From the NCBI GenBank assembly GCA_032207245.1, contig CM063508.1, forward strand, positions 95,798,016 through 95,862,015: DNA of 64,000 bases, in the 5' to 3' direction. Source of the DNA: Pardosa pseudoannulata. Taxonomy: Eukaryota > Arthropoda > Arachnida > Araneae > Lycosidae. The position numbers were made by a program, and so were the translations under genes. The stretch's first letter is position 1. Every line of letters begins with the position of its first letter. Shown here piece after piece: positions 48,197 through 52,299 of the stretch. The notes beneath the pieces are model-generated. The model saw nothing but the letters and a program-made list of their open reading frames with translations, did no database searches and was not told the DNA's origin.

Positions 48197-50802
48197 AGTC
48201 TAATTTTAAAAATAGAAATCTTTGAACAATTAAATATCACAATCACATCATTATAAGCGATCATTTCCATAAAACAGATTTATTTGAATCTATAGAAAAA
48301 TATTTAAATTTAGACCAGTTTAATATCATAAGTTAGTGTTTTCCTCAAAGACATCTTTTTTCTCCCTCATTCACACTTTGCACTCCAAATTAATTCCTGT
48401 CATTTGGTACAAATTAACATTATATTAGTTATTACTTTAAAAGAAAGATGACATCGTGTCAGACTGAACATTGGAGTGCAAAGGGTTAATAAATATTTTT
48501 TAACAGTTACAAAGTATTGTTTATAGCAAAAAATGAAATCTACAAAAGTTCTTATGCATGGAGCTTATATGGTTATGCATCTATGGAACTTAGATCAGCC
48601 CCATTTATGCATAAAACAAGCTTATAGGTCAATGTCAGTTGAGCAATTTCATGCAACTTCATAACAAAATCATCTTTCTACAATGACACTTATGCTTGGA
48701 ATCCTGAAAATGTTTAAAATTTTGGCCTTTTTGGTCATGTTTCTCTGTTAATTTTTTACATTTAATGAAAACGTTTTTCTTCAAATTATTTATAATTACC
48801 TAAGATGTAAGATATACTTTCCGCAAGCATTTAATTATTACAAAGTCAAGTAAAAAAATTTATAAAATTAAATCCTTAATTTAAGTTTTGAGTGGAAACA
48901 TTTATAAAATAATAAAAAATTAATAAACAACTTAAAGCATCATTAAATAAAAAGTATAACTTTCAGTTCAGTTCTTTATTATGGCCACTAGATGGCAGCA
49001 ACAAAATTTACCATAAGACTTACAAAATTTTATTATTCATCACATTGGTTGCAAATAATTATATTCCACAAATTCTTGAATGCAAACTTAAAAAAAGCAT
49101 AATACTTTCATATTTGATTTTAATATAATTTGATCATAAACAAGCATACATACTCTCTTTAATTCACCTATTCTAATGCAAATATTTGGATAATACTGAC
49201 AATCTATTACTGTTTTAACCATTATTTTCAGAACAGGACCAACACATGAATTTTACATATTCTTTTTAATTCACCACATCAAATGCAAATATTTGGATAA
49301 TACTGACAGTCTATTACTGTTTTAACCATTATTTTCAGAACAGGACCAACACATGAATTTTACATATTCTCTTTAATTCACCTCATCGAATGCAAATATT
49401 TGGATAATACTGACAATCTATTACTGTTTTAACCATTATTTTCATAACAGGACCAACACATGAATTTTACATATTCTCTTTAATACACCTTATCGAATGC
49501 AAATATTTGGACAATACTGACAAGCGATTACTGTTTTAACCATTATTTTCAGAACAAGACCAACACATGAATTTTACATACTCTCTTTAATTCACCTCAT
49601 CAAATGCAAAGTTTTGAATATAATACTGACTATCTATTACTGTTTTAACTCTTATTTTCAGAACAGGACCAACAACACATGAATTATGATTATTAAAACG
49701 AAAATGTGCCATAAGGATTATCAAAATGTATTTGAAGCAAATTACATTAATCACATGCATATAAATGAAGATTAAGATTAAAAAAAAGAAGTATACAGAA
49801 CAATAATAGTATAAGAATTTACCCATAAATGTACTTTTTAAAATTAATTTTCTGTAAATAAAATATGTTCATTGTTGAACGCACAGAATTTATCATACAG
49901 ATTCATTGATATATGAAATTAAAAGTAATTTATAAAAAGCACAGCAAAATAAATCTATTGTCATTAATTTTTAAGATTTCTTTTAATGCTACAAAAGCAG
50001 AAATGAAATGAATCCTTTAAGAGAAATCTTAAGAATGAAATTACGTGGTATATGTCTAGATGAAAATCAAGTATTCTAAAAACAGCAAATTTTATCTAAA
50101 ATAAGTGTGATGAAATACAATACAATTAACTTTCAAATGAATATTTTCCTTATCTCACTAATACAGAATTTCAAATAGCAAAACACCCTTTCAACAAAAC
50201 AAAAACATTGAAAATTTTCTATTAAAAGAGAATTTTAAAATAAAACATTTTAATGCTTTTGAATAAAATGTTTATTATGCTTTGAATGCAAATAATTATA
50301 AAGATATTAAAAAAATTTTTGAAAGCAAAAACTTTTATAATTTCTAGATAATTTATTAAAAACAGAATTCATTATAAGTGATTAATCAAAAATACACTAA
50401 TATTAAGTAGATAACCAGCAAAAAGTTGCAATTCTAATACAACTTATAAAACAGAAATTAGACAAATATTTTACACGTATTATACACATATATATAAAAT
50501 AATTTATCGATTGATTCTCGTATATAATCTCTCATAAAACGCCCTTTATAAATTAGAAAATACAGAATATAGTATTTCTTTTTAATACAAAAATACACAA
50601 TACATTTAATACCTATTCTAAGCAGTTATTAGTTCTATCACAAAGTATATATTTATATCATAGTCATAGCATAAACTACATTATAGTAAATATTTCAGAA
50701 AATTAAATCAATAAATTTATATACTTTATAAGGCATTATTAAAAAGTATGAAAATTTTTTAAAAATATTTACCTCCATCTCAGGTGGGGGTAAGTCACTC
50801 AT
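764..50802 (-). CDS. DEK-like chromatin protein with four pseudo-SAP/SAP modules, 32 coding exons
   Basis: Spliced minus-strand gene assembled by hand. Every exon has AG/GT borders and compatible phases; the sum is 3165 nt (1054 residues plus TGA). Order: acidic N-terminus (1-133), linker (133-198), DEK module 1 (198-309), Cys-containing domain (310-440), acidic linkers (440-562), module 2 (563-664), linkers (664-778), module 3 (778-880), Pro-rich linkers (880-933), module 4 (933-1035), short tail. Each module has a helix like the LHKLLYNRPG region of human DEK, the core E-F-S-G-F-x-F (DEK: QFSGFPFEKG), and a SAP-like helix ending like NxILxFLMxP. DEK is known as a DNA-bending chromatin architect and histone chaperone that binds DNA through one such module, so a nuclear DNA-binding role is inferred. 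Unlike DEK there are four modules and no visible C-terminal DEK domain. Least certain: the join from the first coding exon across a 19-kb intron. Confidence 0.82.
915..2676 (-). CDS. DEK module 4 (divergent pseudo-SAP plus SAP), exons 30-32
   Basis: Exons 2676-2600 (77 nt, phase 1-0), 2512-2418 (95 nt, 0-2) and 1048-915 (134 nt, 2-1), residues 933-1035. The first encodes RVACFPCEYLVDVHKLLFMS, very close to module 3. The second has IFGFKGFSFAVDSPEFQQRK, where the usual E/D-F-S-G-F is altered to G-F-K-G-F. The third has DLRNSTKHELASHLTDVLAE, a SAP-like helix pair with weaker resemblance. Exon lengths are identical or nearly so to module 3, suggesting those two are the most recent duplicates. 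Confidence 0.86.
1049..2417 (-). other. Intron between exons 31 and 32
   Basis: AT-rich; apart from a poly-A run at 2075-2103 nothing was recognised. Confidence 0.6.
2677..3534 (-). other. Intron between exons 29 and 30
   Basis: AT-rich sequence with no recognisable element or coding signal. Confidence 0.6.
3535..3908 (-). CDS. DEK-like gene exons 27-29: Pro-rich fourth linker series
   Basis: Exons 3908-3823 (86 nt, phase 1-0), 3708-3684 (25 nt, 0-1) and 3582-3535 (48 nt, 1-1), residues 880-933. They encode VRPLPPGAKTLMPKTPVPAA, then NTPPTTAPG from the microexon, then SILPSQTGKLSDLKR. Pro, Lys and Thr replace the acidic character of the earlier linkers. The same 1-0, 0-1 (micro), 1-1 pattern as exons 21-23 is kept. 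Confidence 0.75.
4262..4478 (+). repeat. Recent tandem duplication, about 102 and 114 bp
   Basis: Copies at 4262-4363 and 4365-4478 are essentially identical, from AAATTAAATAACTG to GTAGCCCTATCAG. They differ in the length of an internal (TA)n tract (shorter in the first). They lie in the intron between exons 26 and 27. Confidence 0.9.
5065..5828 (-). CDS. DEK module 3 (pseudo-SAP plus SAP), exons 24-26
   Basis: Exons 5828-5752 (77 nt, phase 1-0), 5378-5284 (95 nt, 0-2) and 5198-5065 (134 nt, 2-1), residues 778-880. The first encodes VNTHPPEYLVDIYELLFLKK, the second RNEILDFSGFTFEKGSPDYV, the nearest match to the DEK core (FSGFPFEKGSVQY), the third a SAP-like segment FSKPTMINEIFQFLFKLPDH. This is the most compact module: its two introns are 373 and 85 bp. 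Confidence 0.9.
5829..7143 (-). other. Intron between exons 23 and 24
   Basis: AT-rich; no transposon ends, repeats or exons recognised. Confidence 0.55.
7144..10180 (-). CDS. DEK-like gene exons 21-23: third linker series with a 22-nt microexon
   Basis: Exons 10180-10065 (116 nt, phase 1-0), 7553-7532 (22 nt, 0-1) and 7347-7144 (204 nt, 1-1), residues 664-778. The first is acidic (DVELDDIEGFSDSDESITCE). The microexon encodes LSSGEDS. The third starts Lys-rich (DKEDKKSVTVKKEKVDP), continues as a Thr/Val/Ala-rich tract and ends SSESESSGGIRRLKDFET. The 2.5-kb intron between the first two carries the piggyBac relic. The microexon is supported by clean borders (AATTTTCAG and GTAAGT) and by frame. 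Confidence 0.75.
7695..9919 (+). mobile_element. Decayed piggyBac DNA transposon with both ends
   Basis: Both ends are visible: TTAACCATGCTGTTCT at 7695 and, on the opposite strand, TTAACCCTGCTGTTCT ending at 9919. The TTAA tetranucleotides are the known piggyBac target duplication. Subterminal GGGCAATATGACCC and GGTCATATTGACC also match. About 2.2 kb is close to the usual size. It sits in the intron between exons 21 and 22 of the DEK-like gene, in the opposite orientation to it. Confidence 0.88.
8140..9657 (+). pseudogene. piggyBac transposase relic
   Basis: Fragments in several frames follow the order of a piggyBac transposase: a pre-core segment around 8590-8700 (FDNSILKEQRSLDKLAVVRN), then RCPFKQYIPSKSSKYGIK near 8757-8812, then HNITCDNFFTLYKLGQLFLK from 8943 and KNKNVILMSTLH near 9160, then MILDYNSTKGAVDILD near 9218-9266, and the Cys-rich C-terminus (CKLCLSS to HVRYNCSNC) ending at 9657. 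In-frame stops (for example after YGIKL and after VDILD) and frameshifts make it non-functional. These motifs are known piggyBac signatures. Confidence 0.88.
10181..11519 (-). other. Intron between exons 20 and 21
   Basis: AT-rich, no recognisable element. Confidence 0.55.
11520..13817 (-). CDS. DEK module 2 (pseudo-SAP plus SAP), exons 18-20
   Basis: Exons 13817-13741 (77 nt, phase 1-0), 11862-11768 (95 nt, 0-2) and 11650-11520 (131 nt, 2-1), residues 563-664. The first encodes CLDEVSEELLIDLHFLLFLT, the second KENILEFSGFSFDADCEEYD, the third a SAP-like segment ending KREETIQNILAFLMKPDE, the closest of the four to DEK NSELVKRILNFLMHPK. Exon sizes and phases match modules 3 and 4. Confidence 0.88.
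11863..13740 (-). other. Intron between exons 18 and 19 with a less AT-rich insert
   Basis: From about 12030 to 13450 composition is clearly less AT-rich than the host introns, suggesting inserted DNA. It starts near a perfect 16-base palindrome (CCCGTCATATGACGGG at 12042-12057). Loose internal repeats around AACTGATGACTGG / AACTGACGGCTGG / CTGCTGACGGCTGG occur at 12950-13030. No protein or element end was identified. Confidence 0.45.
13910..18561 (-). CDS. DEK-like gene exons 13-17: second linker series, expanded
   Basis: Exons 18561-18428 (134 nt, phase 1-0), 16238-16172 (67 nt, 0-1), 16063-16014 (50 nt, 1-0), 14388-14328 (61 nt, 0-1) and 13966-13910 (57 nt, 1-1), residues 440-562. They encode acidic, Ser-rich, low-complexity sequence (for example SNSVEDSSESSSSKLEDV) with Lys-rich parts (EEIKKSISKK). 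Compared with the other linker series (1-0, 0-1, 1-1), this one has an extra 1-0/0-1 pair, which could be a local exon-pair duplication. The region is probably disordered. Confidence 0.72.
14725..14753 (+). repeat. (TA)n microsatellite
   Basis: About 14 TA units in the intron between exons 15 and 16. The rest of that intron (14389-16013) shows only the duplication listed next. Confidence 0.9.
15583..15726 (+). repeat. Tandem duplication of about 72 bp
   Basis: Two near-identical copies (15583-15653 and 15655-15726), each beginning GCCTTTTCCATAGT and ending CACTTCTTTTACGTG, one substitution visible (GTGAAA versus GTCAAA). Recent event. Confidence 0.9.
17400..18070 (+). other. Possible degenerate retroposon region in the intron between exons 13 and 14
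   Basis: The minus strand near 17438-17505 resembles a tRNA-like head with a B-box-like GGTTTGAATC and a segment CCAGTCAGCACG. From 17660 to 18070 the DNA is richer in G and C, with homopolymer C runs (17739-17748), and looks inserted. No open reading frame or defined ends were found. Confidence 0.35.
18801..20038 (-). CDS. Cys-containing transposase-associated-type domain, exons 10-12
   Basis: Exons 20038-19993 (46 nt, phase 1-2), 19905-19719 (187 nt, 2-0) and 18957-18801 (157 nt, 0-1), residues 310-440. The sequence shows PCGCRSNC followed by a FTAVEREFI helix, then KYSYKIKLGRKEVQVCKGGF and MMLHNVKMSKLNHIQTRLKK. The order C-x-C-x3-C, FTxxER, YxF/Y-type strand, VxVCKxxFxxLHxxxxxRLxxI matches, from memory, an N-terminal region common in uncharacterised arthropod transposase-like proteins; I cannot give a family name. 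The block is symmetrical (phase 1 on both sides), as expected of an exon-shuffled insertion between DEK module 1 and its following linkers. No DDE catalytic domain accompanies it. Metal binding is inferred only. Confidence 0.75.
20039..21715 (-). other. Intron between exons 9 and 10
   Basis: AT-rich throughout with no recognised feature. Confidence 0.55.
21716..23282 (-). CDS. DEK module 1 (pseudo-SAP plus SAP), exons 7-9
   Basis: Exons 23282-23206 (77 nt, phase 1-0), 22067-21967 (101 nt, 0-2) and 21873-21716 (158 nt, 2-1), residues 198-309. The first encodes VERAEYETIQILYQLLYQRS, comparable to the DEK segment ending LHKLLYNRPG. The second has KRILEFSGFNFNKASEEYYN, comparable to DEK NVGQFSGFPFEKGSVQY. 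The third has a SAP-like helix pair (NVGLGRHDLINAIMEFLALP) comparable to DEK SGVNSELVKRILNFLMHP. It ends in a basic patch (RKKSRAPR). Of the four modules this one keeps the longest SAP exon. The donor after the second exon must be GTAGGT at 21966, because the next possible one would include a stop. Confidence 0.88.
22930..23076 (+). mobile_element. 147-bp piggyBac-type MITE
   Basis: Ends are TTAACCCATTAGCGCCCA and its inverted complement TGGGCGTTAATGGGTTAA (one mismatch), with TTAA at both borders. The body has no coding capacity. TTAA target sites and CCC-initial termini are piggyBac hallmarks, but the ends differ from those of the 7695-9919 element, so another family mobilised it. It lies in the intron between exons 7 and 8. 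Confidence 0.88.
23283..24527 (-). other. Intron between exons 6 and 7
   Basis: 23590-24010 is moderately less AT-rich than the surrounding intron and may be an old insertion; nothing identifiable. Confidence 0.45.
24528..27064 (-). CDS. DEK-like gene exons 4-6: first linker series
   Basis: Exons 27064-26982 (83 nt, phase 1-0), 24892-24850 (43 nt, 0-1) and 24596-24528 (69 nt, 1-1). They encode a Ser/Asp/Glu-rich linker (residues 133-198) including DADEITMDNSDAMDSSFKEE and SASVDESSNPSFERIPLSRF. The phase pattern 1-0, 0-1, 1-1 recurs before modules 3 and 4, which marks it as part of a repeated cassette. Small exons of 43 nt and below carry less sequence evidence than the modules; frame continuity supports them. 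Confidence 0.72.
26628..26709 (+). promoter_or_regulatory. Promoter-like block: two ATTGG boxes and a TATA box
   Basis: ATTGG occurs at 26628 and 26669 (inverted CCAAT boxes), followed by CTATAAAAGCCC at about 26698, spaced as in a polymerase II promoter reading on the plus strand, against the host gene. AATAAA follows at about 26763. The arrangement is typical of a retrotransposon LTR, but no TG..CA boundaries or target duplication were established. The rest of the intron (24893-26981) shows nothing. Confidence 0.4.
27794..27872 (-). mobile_element. SINE fragment
   Basis: Contains GAGACCGAGATCTACTG, AAACCGATT and, on the minus strand, a B-box-like GGGTTTGAATTC, in the order seen in the fuller SINE copies at 35.5, 37.1 and 40.6 kb. 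The CCAAACC end and the A-box side are missing. Confidence 0.55.
27880..28610 (+). repeat. Diverged tandem duplication, unit about 350 bp
   Basis: Two copies (about 27885-28245 and 28250-28605) share GACTAGCGCTCC, CCTACCGCGTGCAGGA, AAAAAGCACCGTAGT and the segment GTGAATATTTTGCAATTTG in the same order, with many substitutions. No coding potential was seen. This block is less AT-rich than its surroundings and extends to about 29030 without recognisable content. Confidence 0.75.
29517..30818 (+). repeat. 223-bp direct repeats flanking about 856 bp
   Basis: 29517-29739 and 30596-30818 appear identical along their length (AGAGAACTCTCCAG to TTGATTTGATTC). Spacing suggests a small terminal-direct-repeat element or a duplication. 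The repeats do not begin TG or end CA, and no flanking target duplication was seen. The interior has no recognisable protein and includes the hairpin at 30192-30248. Confidence 0.85.
30192..30248 (+). repeat. Long hairpin-forming inverted repeat
   Basis: TCAATTTTGATTTTT plus CAGCATATGAAA is followed after about 4 bases by its complement (TTTCATATGCTAAAAAATCAAAATTGA). The stem is about 26 bp with one or two mismatches, in the interval between the 223-bp repeats. Confidence 0.85.
31355..31721 (-). CDS. DEK-like gene exon 3: acidic N-terminal region
   Basis: This 367-nt exon (phase 0 in, 1 out) is the largest of the gene. The acceptor is TTCATGTTTCAG and the donor GTAAGT at 31354. It encodes residues 11-133, very rich in Glu, Asp, Ser and Asn, with loose repeats of PxVELxE / PHVEFEE type (for example EPQVELDEELDHPPLEPNVE). 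No fold is recognised. Acidic stretches are usual in DEK and other histone chaperones; this one is probably disordered. Confidence 0.8.
32395..33120 (-). mobile_element. Non-LTR retrotransposon relic, RNase H region
   Basis: Minus-strand fragments in shifting frames give SDSKSSVQHLRSW, then IYRLSRHFEVHFQWIPSHVG (RNase H-type end of a LINE ORF2), then FASGHLKCPSFIQGRNIFRL, CTKCRLAQAKPKHIMDC and FLNVCGLVELV, a C-terminal tail common in arthropod LINE proteins. Frameshifts show decay. It is in intron 2 of the DEK-like gene in the same orientation. Confidence 0.78.
33790..33832 (+). repeat. Perfect 18-bp-stem hairpin
   Basis: GACGGGCAAAAGTGATAT is followed after about 7 bases by ATATCACTTTTGCCCGTC. 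A perfect short palindrome of this kind may be the two ends of an internally deleted DNA transposon. Confidence 0.9.
33850..35460 (+). other. Intron 2 stretch without identified content
   Basis: Less AT-rich than the left introns and probably composed of old insertions. The short open frames here show no recognisable domain. Confidence 0.4.
35466..35642 (-). mobile_element. tRNA-derived SINE (copy 1)
   Basis: In minus orientation it has an A-box-like TGGCCGATTGG, B-box-like GGTTGGAATCC, the conserved body (GGCTTTAAGC, TCTCGGTCT, TTAGCCC) and the end CCAAACCAAACCAAAC. Full-length copy, about 177 bp. Confidence 0.82.
36000..37050 (+). other. Very AT-rich intron 2 stretch
   Basis: Simple AT-rich sequence with (TA)-like runs near 36500-36550; nothing recognised. 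Confidence 0.5.
37054..37224 (-). mobile_element. tRNA-derived SINE (copy 2)
   Basis: Same family as copy 1 and more diverged: GGTTTGGCTTGGAGTGCTA at the left, TGAGACCAGAACCTACTGC and AAAGCCGATTCTC in the body, and an eroded B box (GGGATTTAAACCC, read from the plus strand). Confidence 0.75.
37824..37994 (-). mobile_element. tRNA-derived SINE (copy 3)
   Basis: Same order of conserved blocks: GGTTTGGTTTTGAGTGCCAC, GCTACACGAGGGCTAATG, CTGCTTAAAGCCAATTC and a degraded B box (GAGATTTGAGCCCAC). Three copies within 2.5 kb share one orientation. Confidence 0.75.
38630..38665 (-). terminator. AATAAA cluster at the end of the THAP gene
   Basis: The minus strand reads AATAAATAAAATAAAATAAA across the stop codon region, giving several overlapping polyadenylation hexamers. 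This supports exon 4 of the THAP gene as terminal. Confidence 0.45.
38651..40413 (-). CDS. THAP zinc-finger protein, nested in intron 2 of the DEK-like gene
   Basis: Four exons: 40413-40364 (start MDNEENSSESSDLHDTG), 39491-39387, 39275-39100 and 38883-38651, phases 2, 2, 1, total 564 nt, 187 residues. The THAP C2CH signature is complete: C28-x2-C31 (KKCVICGLK), FHRFP at 43-47, W56, C80-x2-H83 (RVCSHHF) and the closing AVP at 101-103. THAP domains are known sequence-specific DNA-binding fingers shared with P-element transposases; the partner or target is not visible. The tail (104-187) is Lys/Thr/Ser-rich with no domain recognised. The start is supported by an in-frame TAA 30 bases upstream in the same exon. 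The stop overlaps repeated AATAAA hexamers. Alternatively, a donor at about 38703 (AAG|GTATCT) could lead to more exons. Confidence 0.82.
40561..40735 (+). mobile_element. tRNA-derived SINE (copy 4, best preserved)
   Basis: Starts with a tRNA-like head: A box TGGCCGAATGG and B box GGTTCGAATCC, 45 bases apart. The body has GGCATGGATGTT, GGAATCGGCTTTAAGC and TCCCGGTCTCATTAGCCC; the end is CCAAACCAAACCAAACC. This copy can serve as the family reference. It sits about 110 bp upstream of the THAP gene's first exon. Loss of a foldable tRNA 3' half argues against a functional tRNA gene. Confidence 0.88.
41090..41248 (+). mobile_element. tRNA-derived SINE (copy 5) with internal poly-A
   Basis: B-box-like AGTTCGAATCC at 41110, then GGGATTGACTTGACTTTAAGC, GGTCTCATTAGTCCTCG, a run of A (41205-41226) and GTAGACCGTAGTGCTTCAAACC. 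The internal A run replaces the usual GTGCAAAACA segment. Confidence 0.75.
41876..41957 (+). repeat. Imperfect hairpin of about 32-bp arms
   Basis: TTTGTGCTAGAATATAGCAT and AAATGCAAAGC on the left pair with GCACTTTGCACTTATGCTATATTCCAGCACAAA on the right with few mismatches. Possibly a very small MITE. Confidence 0.8.
42879..43473 (+). mobile_element. MITE copy with internal tandem duplication
   Basis: Terminal sequence TGTAGCCTCCACTCTATGG at 42881, matched at the far side by CCATAGTGTGGAGG at about 43460. Internally three blocks (A with TTCACCACTTCCTGRTGGTGA, B with CTGCCTTTGATCTTTGGAGA, C with TCTGCCGCCATCGRCCACGA) are ordered A-B-A-B-C-C, so both halves were duplicated. GC content is far above the surroundings. 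Confidence 0.82.
43523..43604 (+). repeat. Compound (TG)n(TA)n(CA)n microsatellite
   Basis: About 17 TG, 17 TA and 6 CA units. TG followed by TA and CA is self-complementary and can form a hairpin. It lies between the two oppositely oriented MITE copies. Confidence 0.92.
43957..44258 (-). mobile_element. Full-length MITE copy, inverted relative to 42879-43473
   Basis: About 300 bp, order C-B-A read on plus, hence A-B-C on minus. Ends are GGCGCCTCCACACTATAGTCC and GGCCATAGTGTGGAGGCTACA, sharing the core CCTCCACACTAT as terminal inverted repeat. No coding capacity. A TTA occurs at each outer border but a target duplication is not certain. The superfamily is unresolved. Confidence 0.82.
44400..46070 (+). 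other. Intron 2 stretch, probably old insertions
   Basis: At 44478-44505 the minus strand reads ATGCGGAGGAAAAAGCCGG followed by TTAAGGATTACTATG, resembling the core of the 52.8-53.9 kb minisatellite unit. A worn copy of the MITE end (GGCCACAGTATAGAGGAGCC) lies at about 45467. No gene recognised. Confidence 0.4.
46076..46152 (+). repeat. (CA)n(TA)n microsatellite
   Basis: About 12 CA then 26 TA units, directly before a SINE pair. Confidence 0.92.
46202..46355 (+). mobile_element. tRNA-derived SINE (copy 6)
   Basis: Contains GGCATGGATGTTCGG, CCCAATCTCATTAGCCGTC, GGTAGCACTCC and the tail AAATCAAACCAAACCAA. The head is degraded (GTATGAATCC in the B-box position). Confidence 0.72.
46357..46456 (-). 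mobile_element. SINE head fragment (copy 7), tail-to-tail with copy 6
   Basis: On the minus strand: B-box-like GTTCAAATCCC and an A-box side (CGAATAGGTTGGGC) without the distal body. It abuts the CCAAACC end of copy 6 in the opposite orientation. Confidence 0.6.
47018..47948 (+). mobile_element. Non-autonomous hAT element with perfect 8-bp target duplication
   Basis: TTTAAAAT occurs at 47018-47025 and again at 47941-47948, flanking 47026-47940. The ends are TAGGGATACAATGGATGTC and, on the other strand, TAGGGATGCTACAGTTATTTG. An 8-bp duplication and TAGGG-type ends are hAT hallmarks. Subterminal GCCGGAT/ATCCGGC motifs repeat several times near each end. The interior is AT-rich and encodes nothing recognisable. 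An internal repeat (TTTATCTTATTTCTCRGTGTATAATTTTT at 47655 and 47801) is also present. Confidence 0.9.
48167..48192 (+). repeat. Poly-T run
   Basis: Homopolymer, possibly the tail of a minus-strand retroposon; nothing recognised next to it. The surrounding intron stretch (47950-49140) has no other feature except the CTCF-like site. Confidence 0.85.
48985..48998 (+). promoter_or_regulatory. CTCF-like motif CCACTAGATGGCAG
   Basis: Matches the CTCF core consensus CCASYAGRKGGCRS at every position. CTCF and this motif are conserved in many arthropods. It lies in intron 2, about 1.8 kb inside the first coding exon of the DEK-like gene. Occupancy is not known; a single match is weak evidence. Confidence 0.4.
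49149..49685 (+). repeat. Tandem array, unit about 108 bp, five copies
   Basis: Copies begin at about 49149, 49257, 49364, 49472 and 49578, each with CTTTAATTCACC, AATGCAAATATTTGGATAAT, CTATTACTGTTTTAACC and CAGGACCAACACATGAATTT. Divergence between copies is low; the last copy is the most changed. Confidence 0.92.
49830..50770 (-). other. Intron 2 sequence near the first coding exon
   Basis: Very AT-rich; nothing recognised. Confidence 0.55.
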
Positions 50803-50824
50803 TTCTAATATATAAAGTGATTAT
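50773..50824 (-). CDS. First coding exon of the DEK-like gene (start codon)
   Basis: The minus strand reads an acceptor (TTTATTACAG) before 50824, 22 nt of leader, ATG at 50802-50800, then MSDLPPPEME and the donor GTAAAT at 50772. It leaves in phase 0, matching the acceptor of the next coding exon at 31721. The alternative is a start within the 31-kb exon, which is open upstream and contains an in-frame Met just before its acceptor. The acceptor ahead of the ATG implies a further non-coding exon upstream. Confidence 0.6.
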
Positions 50825-51264
50825 CTGTAATAAATAAAATTATGTATAAGAATAAACTGTCAAAAAACATGTGCACGATGAAGTTATATTAATGTAAACA
50901 TTGAATTTGCATAACATTGTATTTTACTTTTTTCAATTTACGAATGCACCTTTTACTTTCGATAGAAAATAAAGAAAACTTCATTTACAAATAGTATCAC
51001 AATTGAAATATAATATAAATTGACAAGTGAAAAATATTACTAAAAACACAAAGTAGTTTTACGATTACTATTCTTACATTTTGCACTTAAAATATTTTCC
51101 TTTCATAGAAGAAATCCGTTTAGTAAAACAGTTTTTGCAATATAAATCATAAATCCATTTCACTTAAAAATAAAATCTGTTGTCCCGGTATATTAAAATC
51201 ATACATTTCCTATCGGCTCTAAGTTTTCGGCCAATACAAACATATTCTGAAAAGAACCGGTCAG

Positions 51265-51275
51265 GCCGCCATCTT
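51265..51275 (-). promoter_or_regulatory. YY1-like element AAGATGGCGGC
   Basis: The minus strand reads AAGATGGCGGC, the core of the YY1 consensus, which in animals typically lies just downstream of a transcription start and in the direction of transcription. Its orientation fits the DEK-like gene. It would lie inside the first intron of the exon model given here, so it may mark an alternative start near 51290. Confidence 0.4.
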
Positions 51276-51506
51276 TCTCGAACGTTTGGTTGCGAACCAC
51301 GAACTGCAAAGCCAACGGCGATGAATGTGACTGATAAAAATGGGATGCAGTATAGAAACATTCGTACATATTCTGCATAATATAGTTATAACTTTTTTTC
51401 ATATTCAGTTCCAAAAAATGTAACTTAAAAATAATATGCAGCTAAACATTTCCATGATAGAGTGCATACAGGGTAACAAAGAAATTCATAAATAACTTTT
51501 ACTTAC

Positions 51507-51640
51507 TTATTAATTCTAGCTAAGACAGTTAAGGTTCGTTCTCTGCAACTTTACAAATTTCACCAATTATAATCCACAGCTGATTCCGAAGTATACAGAA
51601 GAAACTCAACGTTGTTACAACATACTAATCAGAGAGACAC
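51507..51640 (-). other. Candidate 5' non-coding exon of the DEK-like gene
   Basis: The minus strand has a consensus donor GTAAGT at 51506-51501. It would join the acceptor at 50826-50825 ahead of the start-codon exon. The upstream limit is unknown; 51640 is a guess placed below the CCAAT box. No coding potential is claimed. Confidence 0.4.
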
Positions 51641-51690
51641 AACCGCCACACCGTGCACACTGCACGAAACACAACACAGAATTCGATCGA

Positions 51691-51695
51691 CCAAT
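51691..51695 (+). promoter_or_regulatory. CCAAT box in the presumed promoter
   Basis: CGACCAATAGG on the plus strand is a good CCAAT box (NF-Y type, works in both orientations). It lies about 185 bases upstream of the putative first donor of the DEK-like gene, in a stretch less AT-rich than its surroundings (51600-51870). Confidence 0.4.
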
Positions 51696-52299
51696 AGGAT
51701 TCATCTGACAGTGCTGCTGGTGTACCGTGAGTCCGCGCCGTTTCTGCACAGTGTGGAAAAGCAAGGCAAGCATAATGAGGGAAAGCCTCTTGAGTGCAGT
51801 AAGGTGTCAAGCGGAGAAAAGTGCGATGATTTCTACATCCTGCAGCGTCGTATAGATGAAGTTCGCCCGCATTTCTAATTTAGTTATGGCAGTTTGAAAA
51901 GTAAAATATTGCATTATAATTTAAGCTACACAATTTTATTGAAACTTAAATAACAAAGAAAAAAAATCTTACTAAATTTGCAAAAAAATTCTTTTATAAC
52001 TGCAATTTACGTGATACATTTTCGTTATTTTACGCAGGTAAATAGGTAGGATAAATGGGTGTTAGTTATTAATTAAGAATTGTATAGAAACGAATAGGAG
52101 AAAAATAAATATAAATAAATAAATATATCGTACATATGTTAAAAGTATTGTCAGCGAGTTTATTATAATAAAACGTGAATAAAAGGTTTTGAATGTATAA
52201 AATCATGTATACAGATAAAGGAAAGATATTAAGTTGTAATTTTAGCAGAATTACATTTTTAAAGCTAGGAATTCGCATATACAATGTACATAATAGATA

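Noticed and set aside
51612..51878. 88-codon plus-strand open frame divergent from the DEK-like gene
   Set aside because: It overlaps the presumed promoter, has no recognisable domain, and open frames are expected by chance where AT content drops.
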